Shown: piece after piece, positions 44,863-54,551 of the stretch
How positions within the stretch are numbered: position 1 is the first letter of the stretch
Layout of the letters: each line of letters opens with the position of its first letter
Source: Hirschia sp.
GTDB taxonomy: Bacteria > Pseudomonadota > Alphaproteobacteria > Caulobacterales > Hyphomonadaceae
Reading direction: 5' to 3'
DNA: 64,000 bases
Assembly: GCA_002709235.1 (NCBI GenBank)
Contig: PAQI01000024.1
Location: 145,581-209,580 of the forward strand
Position numbers and translations under genes: made by a program
Notes under the pieces: model-generated
Database searches by the model: none
The model's input: the letters and a program-made list of their open reading frames with translations, nothing else
What the model was told of the DNA's origin: nothing

Positions 44863-46170
44863 CTATTGCTTTCCGAAGTCTGGGTAGGCTTCCAGACCAC
44901 ATTCACCAATGTCGAGACCTTCCATCTCTTCTTCCTCACTCACACGGATACCCATTGTGAATTTGAGAATGAACCAGATAATGGCCGAAAAGACGAGTAC
45001 AAAGGCACCCACTGAAACAACACCGATCAGCTGAGTGACGAAGCTCGTACCAGAATTGGTGAGCGGAACAGCCATTGTTCCCCAGATACCTGCGAACAGG
45101 TGTACAGGGATCGCACCAACAACATCATCGATTTTCAGCTTGTCGAGCAATGGAACCGTGAAGACTACAATTGCCGCACCAACTGCACCGATGAGGATCG
45201 CCTGCCACATGACCGGAGTCAGCGGCTCAGCCGTGATCGATACCAGACCTGCAAGCGCACCGTTGAATGCCATGGTGGAATCGACCTTCTTGTAGAGGAT
45301 CGAGGTCAGAAGCATTGCTGTCACGGTACCAGCTGCAGCAGCTGTGTTTGTGTTCAGGAAGATCATGGACACAGCGTTGATGTCGTCAAACGTGCCTGCA
45401 GCAAGCTGCGAACCACCGTTGAAGCCGAACCAACCGAACCACAGGATGAATGTACCCAGAGCGGCCATTGGAATGTTTGAACCCGGCATCGGGTTGACGC
45501 GACCATCAACATATTTACCCAGGCGCGGCCCAAGAATGATGGCACCAGCCAGCGCCGCCCAGCCACCTGTGGAGTGCACAAGGGTTGAACCTGCAAAGTC
45601 AGAGAAGCCCATTTCGCTGAGGAAACCGCCGCCCCACTGCCAGGAACACTGAATTGGGTAGATGAAACCCGTCAGAACGGCCGTGAAGATCAGGAAAGGC
45701 CAAAGTTTGATGCGCTCGGCAACCGTACCAGAAACGATGGAAGCTGCTGTCGCAACAAACACCATCTGGAAGTAGTGGTCTGAACCGGACGAATATCCGG
45801 TGGCCAGGTCATCGCCCTGTGCCCACATGGCAGGCATTCCAAGAACGCCCTCAATGATCCATGTTCCCGGGTACAGGATCATGTAACCACATAGGTAGAA
45901 CATGATACCTGCGATCGAGTAGAGCGCGATGTTCTTTGTTACCTGCGTTGCAGCGTTCTTCTGGCGAACCAGACCGACTTCCAGCATACAGAACCCAGCC
46001 GCCATGAACATGACGACAAGTCCTGAAATCAGGAACAGCATTGAGTTATCCACGTAGGCAGCGACTGTTGCCACTTCCTCCGCAGTCTGAGCGAGCGCCG
46101 GGGTTGTTCCCGCCACTGCGAGGAGACCAGCAAGGGCTGCTCTTCCTGTCCAACCGGATATATTTTTCAT
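44863..46170 (-). CDS. amtB: Ammonium transporter (AmtB family)
   Basis: A 435-residue Amt protein with an N-terminal signal peptide (about 1-27) and eleven membrane segments. The twin pore histidines are visible in STLVHSTGG and AIPVHLFAGIWG, and FWFGW-type segments follow. It transports ammonium or ammonia. A glnK gene usually precedes amtB, but none is present here; the upstream gap 46171-46357 holds no sigma-54 promoter that I could confirm. Preceded by a clear GAGAGGGA ribosome binding site. Confidence 0.95.
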   Translation of the reverse strand: MKNISGWTGRAALAGLLAVAGTTPALAQTAEEVATVAAYVDNSMLFLISGLVVMFMAAGFCMLEVGLVRQKNAATQVTKNIALYSIAGIMFYLCGYMILYPGTWIIEGVLGMPAMWAQGDDLATGYSSGSDHYFQMVFVATAASIVSGTVAERIKLWPFLIFTAVLTGFIYPIQCSWQWGGGFLSEMGFSDFAGSTLVHSTGGWAALAGAIILGPRLGKYVDGRVNPMPGSNIPMAALGTFILWFGWFGFNGGSQLAAGTFDDINAVSMIFLNTNTAAAAGTVTAMLLTSILYKKVDSTMAFNGALAGLVSITAEPLTPVMWQAILIGAVGAAIVVFTVPLLDKLKIDDVVGAIPVHLFAGIWGTMAVPLTNSGTSFVTQLIGVVSVGAFVLVFSAIIWFILKFTMGIRVSEEEEMEGLDIGECGLEAYPDFGKQ

Positions 46171-46357
46171 TTAATCCCTCTCCAAGTCCACGTACAGTAA
46201 CGCCATCAGACGCCTATGACGCACACAGAGGGCCTAGGAGGTGCGCCAACGACAAGTTTTCGGTTGCCATGAACTCTCCGTCATACGAAATTGAGCAAGC
46301 GACAGGCGCCCTGATCAATTTTCGCCCAAAGCAGCGGCACCCAGATTAAGCAAAATC

Positions 46358-47620
46358 ATGCCGCAAATGGATTACCAGATGTCCCAACGCGCAAATTCCC
46401 GCCCCAAACCAGAGATTTGTATTGTCGGCGCTGGTCCGGTTGGCCTGACGCTGGCACTGGCCCTTGCAGATGCCGGAATCCCCTGCCTTGTCGTGGATCG
46501 CGGTACCGCACCCATGTCCCAGTCCACCGATTTTGATGGTCGCGCCTATTCCATTTCTCCCTCCTGCTGGAAAATATGGCAGGCTCTCAATGTTTCTGAT
46601 GCTCTAGAAGCCCGCACTTTGCGCGTAACTCATATTTCTGCCGAGAGCGCAGGTGGACATCCAATCATCTTCTCTGAAGGTGATCTCGAAGATGAAGGTG
46701 GGCCGCTTGGATATATGGTGGAAGCAGATCTGTTGAGCCGGACGCTCTATCGTCGGGTGACGGAACAACCCCTGATCACGATCAAGCAAAAATGTACCTT
46801 GTCCGGCATCTCTGTAGCCGGCACGGGCATTGATCTCAAATTCTCAGGAGAGAAAACGCCGACACACGTCTCCTTGCTTGTGGGATGCGATGGACGTGAG
46901 TCAACAGTGCGCAAACAGGCGGGTATCCATTGGTTCGGTCATGACTATAACGCCAAGGGCCTCGTTGCCACCGTCGCACTTGAGCGGCCTCACGAAAACG
47001 CTGCTCGTCAGTCATTCCTGAAATCCGGGCCCCTCGCCATCCTGCCCCTCATGAACAATATGGCCAATCTTGTCTGGACCGAACATAGCGATGTCGCAGA
47101 TGTGTTGAGCACCATGTCGGATACGGACTTTGAAGCAGAACTGGCTGAACGCATCGGCGATTTCATTGGCGGGTTCAAACTCACCGGGCCGCGCTATACC
47201 TATCCACTGACCATGCGGGTTGCGGAGAACTTCCATGCAGACCGCATCGCAATCGCCGGGGATTCCGCACACACTATTCATCCACTCGCCGGTCAGGGCC
47301 TGAACCTGGGCCTGAAGGATGTCGCAGTGATGGCAGAGAAGATTGTCGAAGCAGATCGTGTCGGGCTGGACTTAGGTGCCACTGACATATTGCGTGCCTA
47401 TGACGATGCCCGCAGACCAGATGTCCTGACCACAGCATTCGCAATGGACGGCTTTGACAAGCTGTTTTCCGCGGCCTCCCCTATTCGCACACTCGCAGCA
47501 ATCGGGATGGGGATAGTTGGTGATATAAAGCCTGCACGACAATTCCTTGCCCGCCAGACATCTGGAGAACAGGGCGATGCCCCACGACTAATGCGTGGCA
47601 AGGCGTTCAGTCTCGGCTAA
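46358..47620 (+). CDS. UbiH/UbiF-type FAD-dependent ubiquinone hydroxylase
   Basis: A 420-residue flavoprotein with an N-terminal FAD motif (IVGAGPVGLTLALALADAG), the middle GCDGRES motif and the DSAHTIHPLAGQGLNLGLKD motif of the ubiquinone-biosynthesis hydroxylases. It hydroxylates the benzoquinone ring. Which ring position is modified cannot be told from the sequence. It is divergent from amtB. Its 3' end overlaps the convergent DUF971 gene by 14 bases. Confidence 0.88.
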   Translation: MPQMDYQMSQRANSRPKPEICIVGAGPVGLTLALALADAGIPCLVVDRGTAPMSQSTDFDGRAYSISPSCWKIWQALNVSDALEARTLRVTHISAESAGGHPIIFSEGDLEDEGGPLGYMVEADLLSRTLYRRVTEQPLITIKQKCTLSGISVAGTGIDLKFSGEKTPTHVSLLVGCDGRESTVRKQAGIHWFGHDYNAKGLVATVALERPHENAARQSFLKSGPLAILPLMNNMANLVWTEHSDVADVLSTMSDTDFEAELAERIGDFIGGFKLTGPRYTYPLTMRVAENFHADRIAIAGDSAHTIHPLAGQGLNLGLKDVAVMAEKIVEADRVGLDLGATDILRAYDDARRPDVLTTAFAMDGFDKLFSAASPIRTLAAIGMGIVGDIKPARQFLARQTSGEQGDAPRLMRGKAFSLG

Positions 47621-47993
47621 GACCGGCCTCCGCCAGGCGGTCCAGATAGGCTTTCATCCTGGGCTTGGCATCTGCCGCCAGCTCTCGCAAATAGGGCCAG
47701 GTATAAAGCCCCGTCGCATGACCATCATCGAATTCTATACACACGGCATAGCGTCCGACAGGCTGGGCCGATGTTACACCCACGGATTTCTTGCCAGCGG
47801 GCGGCGGTGGCATTTCTCCGCCATGACCGCGTGTTTCAGCGCTTGGGCTTTCCACACGCAGGAGCTCAAAGGGGATATCACCCTTGAAGCCATCATCATA
47901 AGCCAGCTTCAGCTTGCCCTGCTTCTTGTCGAATCTGAGTTCCAGCGGCCAAGCGCTTCCCATTTCGGACTTGTCAGACCCAAATCCCATCAT
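47607..47993 (-). CDS. DUF971 family protein
   Basis: A 128-residue member of the DUF971/GBBH N-terminal-like family, recognised from [34 protein letters not shown] and the [21 protein letters not shown] block. The family is often beside iron-sulfur cluster or Trm112 genes; its role is unsettled. The start overlaps the Trm112 stop by 4 bases. Overlaps ubiH at its 3' end. Confidence 0.88.
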   Translation of the reverse strand: MMGFGSDKSEMGSAWPLELRFDKKQGKLKLAYDDGFKGDIPFELLRVESPSAETRGHGGEMPPPPAGKKSVGVTSAQPVGRYAVCIEFDDGHATGLYTWPYLRELAADAKPRMKAYLDRLAEAGLSRD

Positions 47994-48202
47994 GTCTCGT
48001 CATCCAGAGAGCGTGCTTCATCTTCAAGCATGATCGGCACATTGTCCCGTATAGGGTAAGCCAGCCTTGCTCGTTCGGAGACGAGTTCGTTGGTTTCACG
48101 GTCATAGCGTAGCGGGCCGCGTGATGCCGGGCAGATCAACACTTCAAGCAGCCTGGGATCGATACCGCTTTTAACTGATCGAGGACCTGTATGATCATTC
48201 AC
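47990..48202 (-). CDS. Trm112 family protein
   Basis: A 70-residue protein with [17 protein letters not shown] and [12 protein letters not shown], the Trm112/COG2835 pattern. In eukaryotes Trm112 activates methyltransferases; bacterial relatives are thought to be small stabilising partners. Overlaps its neighbours by 4 bases at both ends, so it is firmly in an operon with the LON-domain and DUF971 genes. Confidence 0.9.
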   Translation of the reverse strand: MNDHTGPRSVKSGIDPRLLEVLICPASRGPLRYDRETNELVSERARLAYPIRDNVPIMLEDEARSLDDET

Positions 48203-48858
48203 TGCATGGTTCCCCCACTTTGAGATGCGTTGACGCGCAAAAGTGCCGCCAGTGCATCACACCTGTCTTCAAGTGTTCCCGCTTCCAGTAATAACTGCTT
48301 TTCAGCTGGTGCAAACGGACATCCGGCTGCCAGTGCATGCACCAGTGTTTCAACAGGTGCGCCATGAACTGCCGACCAATCCGTATTCAGTCCATTACGG
48401 CCCAGATATCCTCTCAATGCCACCAATAATTGTTCACGCACGGCATCTTCATCCATTTGCGGTGGAGCGGTCGAAAGATCTCTTTCAAAGGAAGAAAAAT
48501 CCACTTTTGCACGTCGATAGGGCTTGCCCCCATTGGTTTCTTCGACAAGTCGGAAACGGCAAAGGCCTTTCAATGAGATCAGATAACGACCATCATCGGT
48601 TTCCGAATAGCTGACAATTCGTCCAGCACACCCTACCCGTGACAAGGCCGGACATTCATTCTGGATCTGAGCAGAAACTGGTTGGATCATTCCGATCAAC
48701 CGGTCACCCCGCATGGCATCATCAATCATGTTAAGATAACGCGGCTCGAAAATATTGAGCGGCAGGTTTGCGCGCGGAAACAGCAAGGCACCGCTGAGCG
48801 GAAACAATGTGATTGTTTCCGGCAGGTCTGTCGCTTTCCTGTAAACCGGGGCGTTCAC
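48199..48858 (-). CDS. LON substrate-binding domain protein
   Basis: A 219-residue protein starting with the N-terminal domain of Lon protease ([24 protein letters not shown]) without ATPase or protease domain. Such stand-alone proteins are common in Alphaproteobacteria; their function is unclear. Overlaps Trm112 gene by 4 bases and is 103 bases from the ybbN-like gene. Confidence 0.9.
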   Translation of the reverse strand: MNAPVYRKATDLPETITLFPLSGALLFPRANLPLNIFEPRYLNMIDDAMRGDRLIGMIQPVSAQIQNECPALSRVGCAGRIVSYSETDDGRYLISLKGLCRFRLVEETNGGKPYRRAKVDFSSFERDLSTAPPQMDEDAVREQLLVALRGYLGRNGLNTDWSAVHGAPVETLVHALAAGCPFAPAEKQLLLEAGTLEDRCDALAALLRVNASQSGGTMQ

Positions 48859-48961
48859 GCGCTCTACTCCTGTCTCGGTATTTCCCTAAAGACATGGGTC
48901 CAAAACCCGGTGAGTCCAGCCCCCGATACCCGCTCATCTGGTTTTTCTTTGATCTGGCCCA

Positions 48962-49858
48962 CTAGTTGAACAACAATGCCGACAAGCGACGCCGGCCTGA
49001 TTTGCTGACATCTGCCTTCGGTCCGGCAGCTTCAAAAATCTTCAACAACTGCTCCTTGGCCGCACCTTCATTCCAATCAAGGTCCTTTTCCAGGATCATC
49101 AGCAATTGGTCGGCAGCACCCTCATGATCGGATTTTGCCGAGAGCGCCTTGGCCAGCTCAAAGCGGCTTTCACAATCGTCAGGATTGGCCTCTACAGTTG
49201 CGCGCAATTCTCCAAGATCATCAGACGAAGTCCCATCGCCAGACAATTCCAATGCGGTCAACACTGATTTGATGGCTGGATCTGACTTCTGATCTTCCGG
49301 TGCCATATCAATGATGGCGCGCGCGCGATCTGCATCACCCGAAGCGAAATAAACCCGCGCCAAACCGGCAATGGCCTCGACATTATCCGGCGCAGCCTGG
49401 ACGATCTGGCTGTAGATTTCCGCTGCCTGTGTGAGATCGCCGCCCTGAAAGGCCTGCTGTGCAACTGCCAGCGCCTGTTCAATCTGCTCGGCCATTCCGC
49501 CGCCGCCAATGCGTTTGAGGAAATCCTTGATCTGACTTTCCGACTGCGCACCCTGAAATCCATCAACCGGCTTTCCATCCTTGAAGGCGAACACAGTCGG
49601 AACCGAGCGAACCCCCATCTGACCAGCCACGCCCTGGTTTTCATCAATATTGATCTTGACGAGGCGCACTGCCCCACCCGCTTCATTGACCACTTTTTCC
49701 AGCGTCGGGGTCAGCTGTTTACAGGGACCACACCAAGGTGCCCAGAAATCGACCAGGACAACCGAGTCCTTGGATGCTTCAATTACATCCTGCATGAAGC
49801 GCTGATCTGTGCTGTCCGAAATAAGCGCTCCGGCGACACCGCCAGTTGAAATATCCAT
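48962..49858 (-). CDS. Thioredoxin-TPR protein (YbbN/CnoX-like)
   Basis: About 298 residues with a thioredoxin domain containing the redox motif WCGPC and a C-terminal TPR-like helical region (about 150-290). This is the YbbN/CnoX architecture, a chaperone-redox protein that cooperates with DnaK and GroEL. GGAGG precedes the ATG at 49858; in-frame codons upstream look non-coding. CnoX in E. coli lacks the CxxC; here both Cys are present, so it may be redox active. Confidence 0.9.
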   Translation of the reverse strand: MDISTGGVAGALISDSTDQRFMQDVIEASKDSVVLVDFWAPWCGPCKQLTPTLEKVVNEAGGAVRLVKINIDENQGVAGQMGVRSVPTVFAFKDGKPVDGFQGAQSESQIKDFLKRIGGGGMAEQIEQALAVAQQAFQGGDLTQAAEIYSQIVQAAPDNVEAIAGLARVYFASGDADRARAIIDMAPEDQKSDPAIKSVLTALELSGDGTSSDDLGELRATVEANPDDCESRFELAKALSAKSDHEGAADQLLMILEKDLDWNEGAAKEQLLKIFEAAGPKADVSKSGRRRLSALLFN

Positions 49859-49964
49859 GAGAACGGCCTCCAATTCATGTGTATGGCGGATGTATGCTTG
49901 TCCCCGCCTGTCATCTTGTTGTCTAGATGGTTTCAATTACACCCGGACGCAATGGGTTCAACGC

Positions 49965-50492
49965 CTATGGCAAGGTGGAAAAGTCGATGCTTTCCGGTTC
50001 GCGGCCCGTTGTCCGAATAAAACGTACCAGGTCGTCACGCGAAATCCGGGTCGTCATGTCGCATCGCAGTGGATGAAAATTCACCCAGTCATATTCCATC
50101 AGCTTCGTATCGAGTACGAACTTCACCTCCTGTTCGACATCATGGATCAGGGTAAACGCCGAAACTGATCCCGGCGTAACCTTGAGGACCTCCCACAAGA
50201 GGTCTGCTTTCGTGAATGACAGGCGTTGCGTGCCGATCAGCCTGTGCAGCTTGTTGAGTGGCAACTGGCTATGAGCCCAGGCACTGACAAGAACCAGATT
50301 GCCCTTCTTGTCCTTCAAAAACAACGTCTTGGTATGCCCTCCTGGCATATCGGCTTTCACATTCGCCGATTCAGCGACCGTGAATGTCGGTGCATGTGTC
50401 GTCGTATGATGTTCGATCCCGTGCTGCTCCAGCCAGTCAAACACCTGCTTTTCCGGTGCGCGAGAGAAATCATCGGTCTCGGGTATCAGCAT
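49965..50492 (-). CDS. Prolyl-tRNA deacylase-like protein (ProXp-ala type)
   Basis: A 175-residue member of the YbaK/EbsC family (INS-like). TTHAPTFTVAES, KTLFLKDKKGNLVLV and the SVSAFTLIHD segment match the PrdX/ProXp-ala group, which hydrolyses alanine misattached to tRNA-Pro. It is a free-standing editing domain. It is the first gene of the minus-strand unit, 106 bases before the thioredoxin gene. Confidence 0.85.
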   Translation of the reverse strand: MLIPETDDFSRAPEKQVFDWLEQHGIEHHTTTHAPTFTVAESANVKADMPGGHTKTLFLKDKKGNLVLVSAWAHSQLPLNKLHRLIGTQRLSFTKADLLWEVLKVTPGSVSAFTLIHDVEQEVKFVLDTKLMEYDWVNFHPLRCDMTTRISRDDLVRFIRTTGREPESIDFSTLP

Positions 50493-50668
50493 TATTGGGT
50501 CTCATCTTTGCGTACCGACGGAACTCATACCTTCAGCACGTTCAACACGGAATCTGGAATTCAGGATCGGAAATACAGCGTTACGAATAAAAGGCTACGG
50601 GGCTTGCCGATTTTACGGCATCCTGCTTTTTCGTGGGCTGACAAGCAATGTTTGAGGGATTCATCGCC

Positions 50669-51415
50669 ATGCGCCTTGATTGCTACAAGATACATGAATT
50701 CGTACCGGAAATCGTGCCGGGCAATCCCCGCCGTGCCTGGATGGATGCGTTTACTGACCGTCACCCCTATCGCTGCCTGCCGCTGACCATGGCCAATTCA
50801 ACCGGCTGGGAAATCCTCTGCCAGGTCGGCCTGACCATGGAATGGGATGGTGGCCCAATGGAAGAGAACATCACCATCACTGCTGATGAACACTGGCCGC
50901 CCGTCAAGAATGTTGCCGACAGCCATTTCAGAAAAGGCATAGTGACCTTTCACACGGGCCACCTTTTCAAGACACCGCCCGGCTGGGGTGTCTGGGTGTC
51001 GGGTCCTCCCAATGAAGCCAAGGATGGCATTGCACCCCTGACTGGGCTGGTCGAGACGGACTGGCTCCCCTTCCCTTTCACAATGAATTGGCAATTCACA
51101 CGGCCCGGACGCGTTCGCTTTGAAAAGGGCGAGCCCTTCGCCTTCATCACACTGATGGAGCATCACAAGCTGGAAGAGATTCAGCCCACATTACGCATGC
51201 TGGACGACAATCGCGTGCTCAAGGAAGAATACAGCGCCTGGTCACTGAGCCGGGGTGACTTCCTCAAGCGTCTGGCCGCAGGTGAGGAAAACGCCAAGAA
51301 GGAACGCTGGCAACGCAACTACATGCGCGGGCAGACCGTCACGGGTAAGGAAGGCGAAGGCCACAAGACCAAGCGCCGCCTGAAAGCTCCGAGAAAACCG
51401 CTACCGGGGCTTTAG
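50669..51415 (+). CDS. DUF6065 family protein
   Basis: A 248-residue protein of the DUF6065 type, recognised from CYKIHEFVPEIVPG, RCLPLTMANSTGWEIL, the SHFRKGIVTFHTGHLFKTPPG segment and FEKGEPFAFIT. It is Trp-rich, with a very basic C-terminal tail (TKRRLKAPRKPLP). Function unknown. The ATG at 50669 is chosen over the one at 50648 on the basis of a GAGGGA ribosome binding site. It is convergent with the desaturase gene across a hairpin. Confidence 0.78.
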   Translation: MRLDCYKIHEFVPEIVPGNPRRAWMDAFTDRHPYRCLPLTMANSTGWEILCQVGLTMEWDGGPMEENITITADEHWPPVKNVADSHFRKGIVTFHTGHLFKTPPGWGVWVSGPPNEAKDGIAPLTGLVETDWLPFPFTMNWQFTRPGRVRFEKGEPFAFITLMEHHKLEEIQPTLRMLDDNRVLKEEYSAWSLSRGDFLKRLAAGEENAKKERWQRNYMRGQTVTGKEGEGHKTKRRLKAPRKPLPGL

Positions 51416-51429
51416 GCCTGCACATTAAA

Positions 51430-51458
51430 GTCCGCCCGAATATTTCATTCGGACGGAC
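51430..51458. terminator. Bidirectional terminator hairpin
   Basis: GTCCGCCCGAAT (51430-51441) pairs with ATTCGGACGGAC (51447-51458) with one mismatch and a 5-base loop. It lies between the convergent DUF6065 and desaturase genes. The T-run is poor on the plus strand; the minus strand continues TTTAAT. Probably serves both genes. Confidence 0.7.
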
Positions 51459-51490
51459 CATCATTCTACTCAAAAGCGGTAAAACTGGCG

Positions 51491-52525
51491 TCAGGCTGCT
51501 TTTGCAATGCGCGGCGCATTTGCCATGCGACGGGCCTGTCGGAAGGTGATCAGCGATTTGCTCGCTTCATCCCACAATGCCAATCCGGTGCATTTCAGTG
51601 TTTCGGAAAGTTTCATCCGGCTCATGTCTTCCAGCGCGGGATGATCCTTGATGACTTTTGGCAATCGGTAGAACGGAATACGTGCCGACAGATGGTGGAC
51701 GTGGTGAATGCCGATATAGCCGGTCAACCATGGCAGAGGACCAGGAAGTACAAGATGAGATGATCCCGTCAGTGCGGCTGCACCCAGATCCCATTCGGCC
51801 TGGCGTTCCCAATAAGTATCCTCGAACTGATGCTGCACGTAAAACAGCCAGACACCAATTGATGCTGCCAATATCACCGTCGGCACGAAAATCAGCAGCG
51901 CAAGCTGCCAGCCACCGACCATGAACAGTCCGGCCATGAATGCAACCAGCATGATATTGTGAGAGATGGAGTCTGCCCAGACACGCCATCCATCCTTGAA
52001 CATGCCATAGGGGATGCGGTTTTGCAGGACAAACATGAAGGTCGGCCCCACACCAAACATCACTACAGGGTGACGATATAACCGGTAGCCAAAACGCTTG
52101 AGTGGCGACAATGCGCGGTATTCTTCAACGGTCAGCGTATCAACAGCACCCAGCCCGCGACGGTCAAGATTGCCCGATGTGGCGTGGTGTGCGGCGTGAG
52201 AGCGCCGCCAATAGCCATGCGGCGTCATCGTCAACACACCCAGAATGCGGCCTGTCCAGTCATTTGCCCAGCGATTGCGGAAATAGGAACGGTGCCCGCA
52301 ATCATGCTGAATGATGAACAAACGTACGAGGAAGAACCCCGCAGGCAGGCAAAGTGCGAGCGCAATCGGCCAATAGCCCTGAGACACCGCAAACCATGCA
52401 GCACCCCAAATGGCGAAAAGTGGAATAACAGTCAGGAAGATTTCCAGTATGGAGCGCTTCAATGACGGTTGCTGATAAGGCGCCAGGGCCTTCCGCCAAT
52501 GGCGGAGGTCGGTGGTGTTGCTCAT
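51491..52525 (-). CDS. Fatty acid desaturase
   Basis: A 344-residue integral membrane desaturase with three His boxes: HDCGH, HAAHH and HHVHH, with about four membrane segments. The pattern matches the DesA/delta-12-type acyl-lipid desaturases; the exact bond cannot be told. The TTG at 52528 is dropped in favour of the ATG at 52525. It probably adjusts membrane fluidity. Confidence 0.92.
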   Translation of the reverse strand: MSNTTDLRHWRKALAPYQQPSLKRSILEIFLTVIPLFAIWGAAWFAVSQGYWPIALALCLPAGFFLVRLFIIQHDCGHRSYFRNRWANDWTGRILGVLTMTPHGYWRRSHAAHHATSGNLDRRGLGAVDTLTVEEYRALSPLKRFGYRLYRHPVVMFGVGPTFMFVLQNRIPYGMFKDGWRVWADSISHNIMLVAFMAGLFMVGGWQLALLIFVPTVILAASIGVWLFYVQHQFEDTYWERQAEWDLGAAALTGSSHLVLPGPLPWLTGYIGIHHVHHLSARIPFYRLPKVIKDHPALEDMSRMKLSETLKCTGLALWDEASKSLITFRQARRMANAPRIAKAA

Positions 52526-52665
52526 CAAAATATACTTTCTTCCCTGATTTCCGGTCTGAGACGGCGTGCATCGCCGCTTTGTTCTTCTTGTCTGATCTCG
52601 AAATACAGCAATTTCTTGGCAGTGATAGTCTTCTGATGATTTTCACGCATTATCTTTAACAATCA

Positions 52666-53226
52666 TCAAACATCTGCGCGGACATGCGGTAAAATCTTCA
52701 CATGAAAGGACAAGGCTGCCAGCAACATGGCATTGGAGCCATCAATTGTATCCATTGAAATGCAGTAATCTGGCAGGCCAATCATATGGTTTACTGAACG
52801 ACTTGATTGTAATGATTGCGATTTCAGGGACGCATGAAGTGGGTCGGCTGGCACAAGTTCTACGAGCTGTTTGCCGCGCCCGGTCCCGCTCTTCTGCAGC
52901 TGGACGGTTGTCAATCTGGCACCCTGAAGCGCTTTCCAGGGTATCAATGCATCGAATGATTTCAGATAAATGCCGCTCTTGTCGACATGAATCATGACGG
53001 GTCGCCAGATCATCCGATAGGCCATAAGCACCATGATCAGCGTGCTTATTCCACAGATGAAGACAACCAGACTCAGCGGCAGGATATCCATTTTAAGGTT
53101 CAACAACGCAATCAGACACCACACTGCAATTATGCTGGATGCAAAGAAATAAGCAGCGGACTTGCCGAGACCCGCCCGAAACGATTGGCCCTCCAGAACA
53201 GATGGCGGTTCCTCATATATAGGCAT
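52666..53226 (-). CDS. Two-helix membrane protein with PH-like domain
   Basis: A 186-residue protein with two membrane segments (about 25-40 and 50-72) and a soluble C-terminal half resembling a bacterial PH-like fold (IHVDKSGIYLKSFDALIPWKAL). The layout is like the STM3941 family. Function unknown. It lies in the gap between the desaturase and hslU. Confidence in the gene is fair, in the family low. Confidence 0.55.
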   Translation of the reverse strand: MPIYEEPPSVLEGQSFRAGLGKSAAYFFASSIIAVWCLIALLNLKMDILPLSLVVFICGISTLIMVLMAYRMIWRPVMIHVDKSGIYLKSFDALIPWKALQGARLTTVQLQKSGTGRGKQLVELVPADPLHASLKSQSLQSSRSVNHMIGLPDYCISMDTIDGSNAMLLAALSFHVKILPHVRADV

Positions 53227-53243
53227 GCCTAAGCCTGTGTATC

Positions 53244-54551
53244 CTAAAGGATGAATTTCGACAGATTGGTGTCACCCGCATAATCGCCGACCTTTTCCTG
53301 AACATAGTCGGCCGTGATCGAGAACGTCTCACCGGAACGATCCGGGGCCGTGAAGGAAATCTCTTCCAGCAAACGCTCCATGACCGTATGCAGGCGCCTT
53401 GCTCCGATATTCTCCACCGTGTCATTCACCTGAACCGCCAGATCAGCAATCTTTTCTATTGCTGCCTCTTCAAATTCGATGGTCATGCCTTCAGCTGCGA
53501 TCAATGCCTTGTACTGGCGGATCAGGCTGGCTTCCGGCTCGGTTAGAATCCGCCGGAAGTCGTCCCGCGTCAGTGCCTGTAGTTCAACCCTGATCGGCAA
53601 GCGGCCCTGTAGTTCCGGCAACAGATCCGATGGTTTGGCTACATGAAATGCGCCCGAAGCGATAAACAGGATATAGTCTGTTTTCACAGCCCCATATTTC
53701 GTGGCGACGGTCGTACCTTCTATCAAAGGTAGAAGATCACGCTGGACACCTTCACGCGAGACATCCGCCCCTCCCCTGTCCTTGCGCGCCGCAACCTTGT
53801 CGATCTCGTCGAGAAAGACGATGCCATCTTCCTCAACCGCGTGAATGGCTTCGCGCGTGATCATGTCCTGATCAATCAGTTTATCGGATTCTTCTTCTAC
53901 CAGAGGGCGATAAGCGTCCTTGACGGTCGACGTGATGGTTTTCTTGCGCGCGCCAAACCCCTTGCCGAGAAGATCACCTAGATTGATCATTCCAACCGAC
54001 GACCCTGGCTGGCCCGGTATATCCATCCCCTGAAGCGGTGAGGCATTATCGGAAACCTCGATCTCGATTTCCTTGTCGTCAAAATCCCCATTGCGAAGCT
54101 TGATACGAAAAGCATCACGGGTCTTTGAAGAGGAATCGGCACCTACAATCGCTGAAAGCACGCGTTCCTCGGCAGCACTTTGCGCCTGCGCGCGAACATC
54201 CTTACGCTTGGTTTCGCGCACCATGGAAATCGCGGCCTCGACCAGGTCGCGAATGATCTGTTCCACATCGCGCCCGACATAGCCGACTTCCGTGAACTTC
54301 GTTGCCTCGACCTTGAGAAAAGGTGCCTGCGCCAGTTTCGCAAGTCGGCGTGAGATCTCAGTCTTGCCCACACCCGTCGGCCCGATCATCAAAATATTCT
54401 TGGGCGTGACTTCCTCACGAAGGTCATCTTCCAGCTGCTTGCGGCGCCAGCGATTGCGCAGTGCAAGGGCAACAGCACGCTTGGCGTCTGGCTGGCCAAT
54501 GATGAACCGATCCAGTTCAGATACGATCTCGCGGGGGGAAAATTCAGTCAT
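53244..54551 (-). CDS. hslU: HslU ATPase subunit of the HslVU protease
   Basis: A 435-residue AAA+ unfoldase: [18 protein letters not shown] start, Walker [10 protein letters not shown], the I-domain (about 110-240), FLDEIDKVA Walker B and the C-terminal [10 protein letters not shown] tail that docks into HslV. Forms a hexamer feeding substrates to HslV. The ATG at 54551 overlaps the stop of the inserted DUF2157-like gene by ATGA. The longer in-frame reading upstream is not family-like. Confidence 0.97.
   Translation of the reverse strand: MTEFSPREIVSELDRFIIGQPDAKRAVALALRNRWRRKQLEDDLREEVTPKNILMIGPTGVGKTEISRRLAKLAQAPFLKVEATKFTEVGYVGRDVEQIIRDLVEAAISMVRETKRKDVRAQAQSAAEERVLSAIVGADSSSKTRDAFRIKLRNGDFDDKEIEIEVSDNASPLQGMDIPGQPGSSVGMINLGDLLGKGFGARKKTITSTVKDAYRPLVEEESDKLIDQDMITREAIHAVEEDGIVFLDEIDKVAARKDRGGADVSREGVQRDLLPLIEGTTVATKYGAVKTDYILFIASGAFHVAKPSDLLPELQGRLPIRVELQALTRDDFRRILTEPEASLIRQYKALIAAEGMTIEFEEAAIEKIADLAVQVNDTVENIGARRLHTVMERLLEEISFTAPDRSGETFSITADYVQEKVGDYAGDTNLSKFIL

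Noticed and set aside
46171-46357. Sigma-54 promoter before amtB
   Set aside because: A GG-containing candidate exists but the required GG-N10-GC spacing is not met.
50226-50786. 186-residue ORF antisense to the ProXp-ala-like gene and reaching into the DUF6065 gene
   Set aside because: Overlaps two better supported genes and has no recognisable family.
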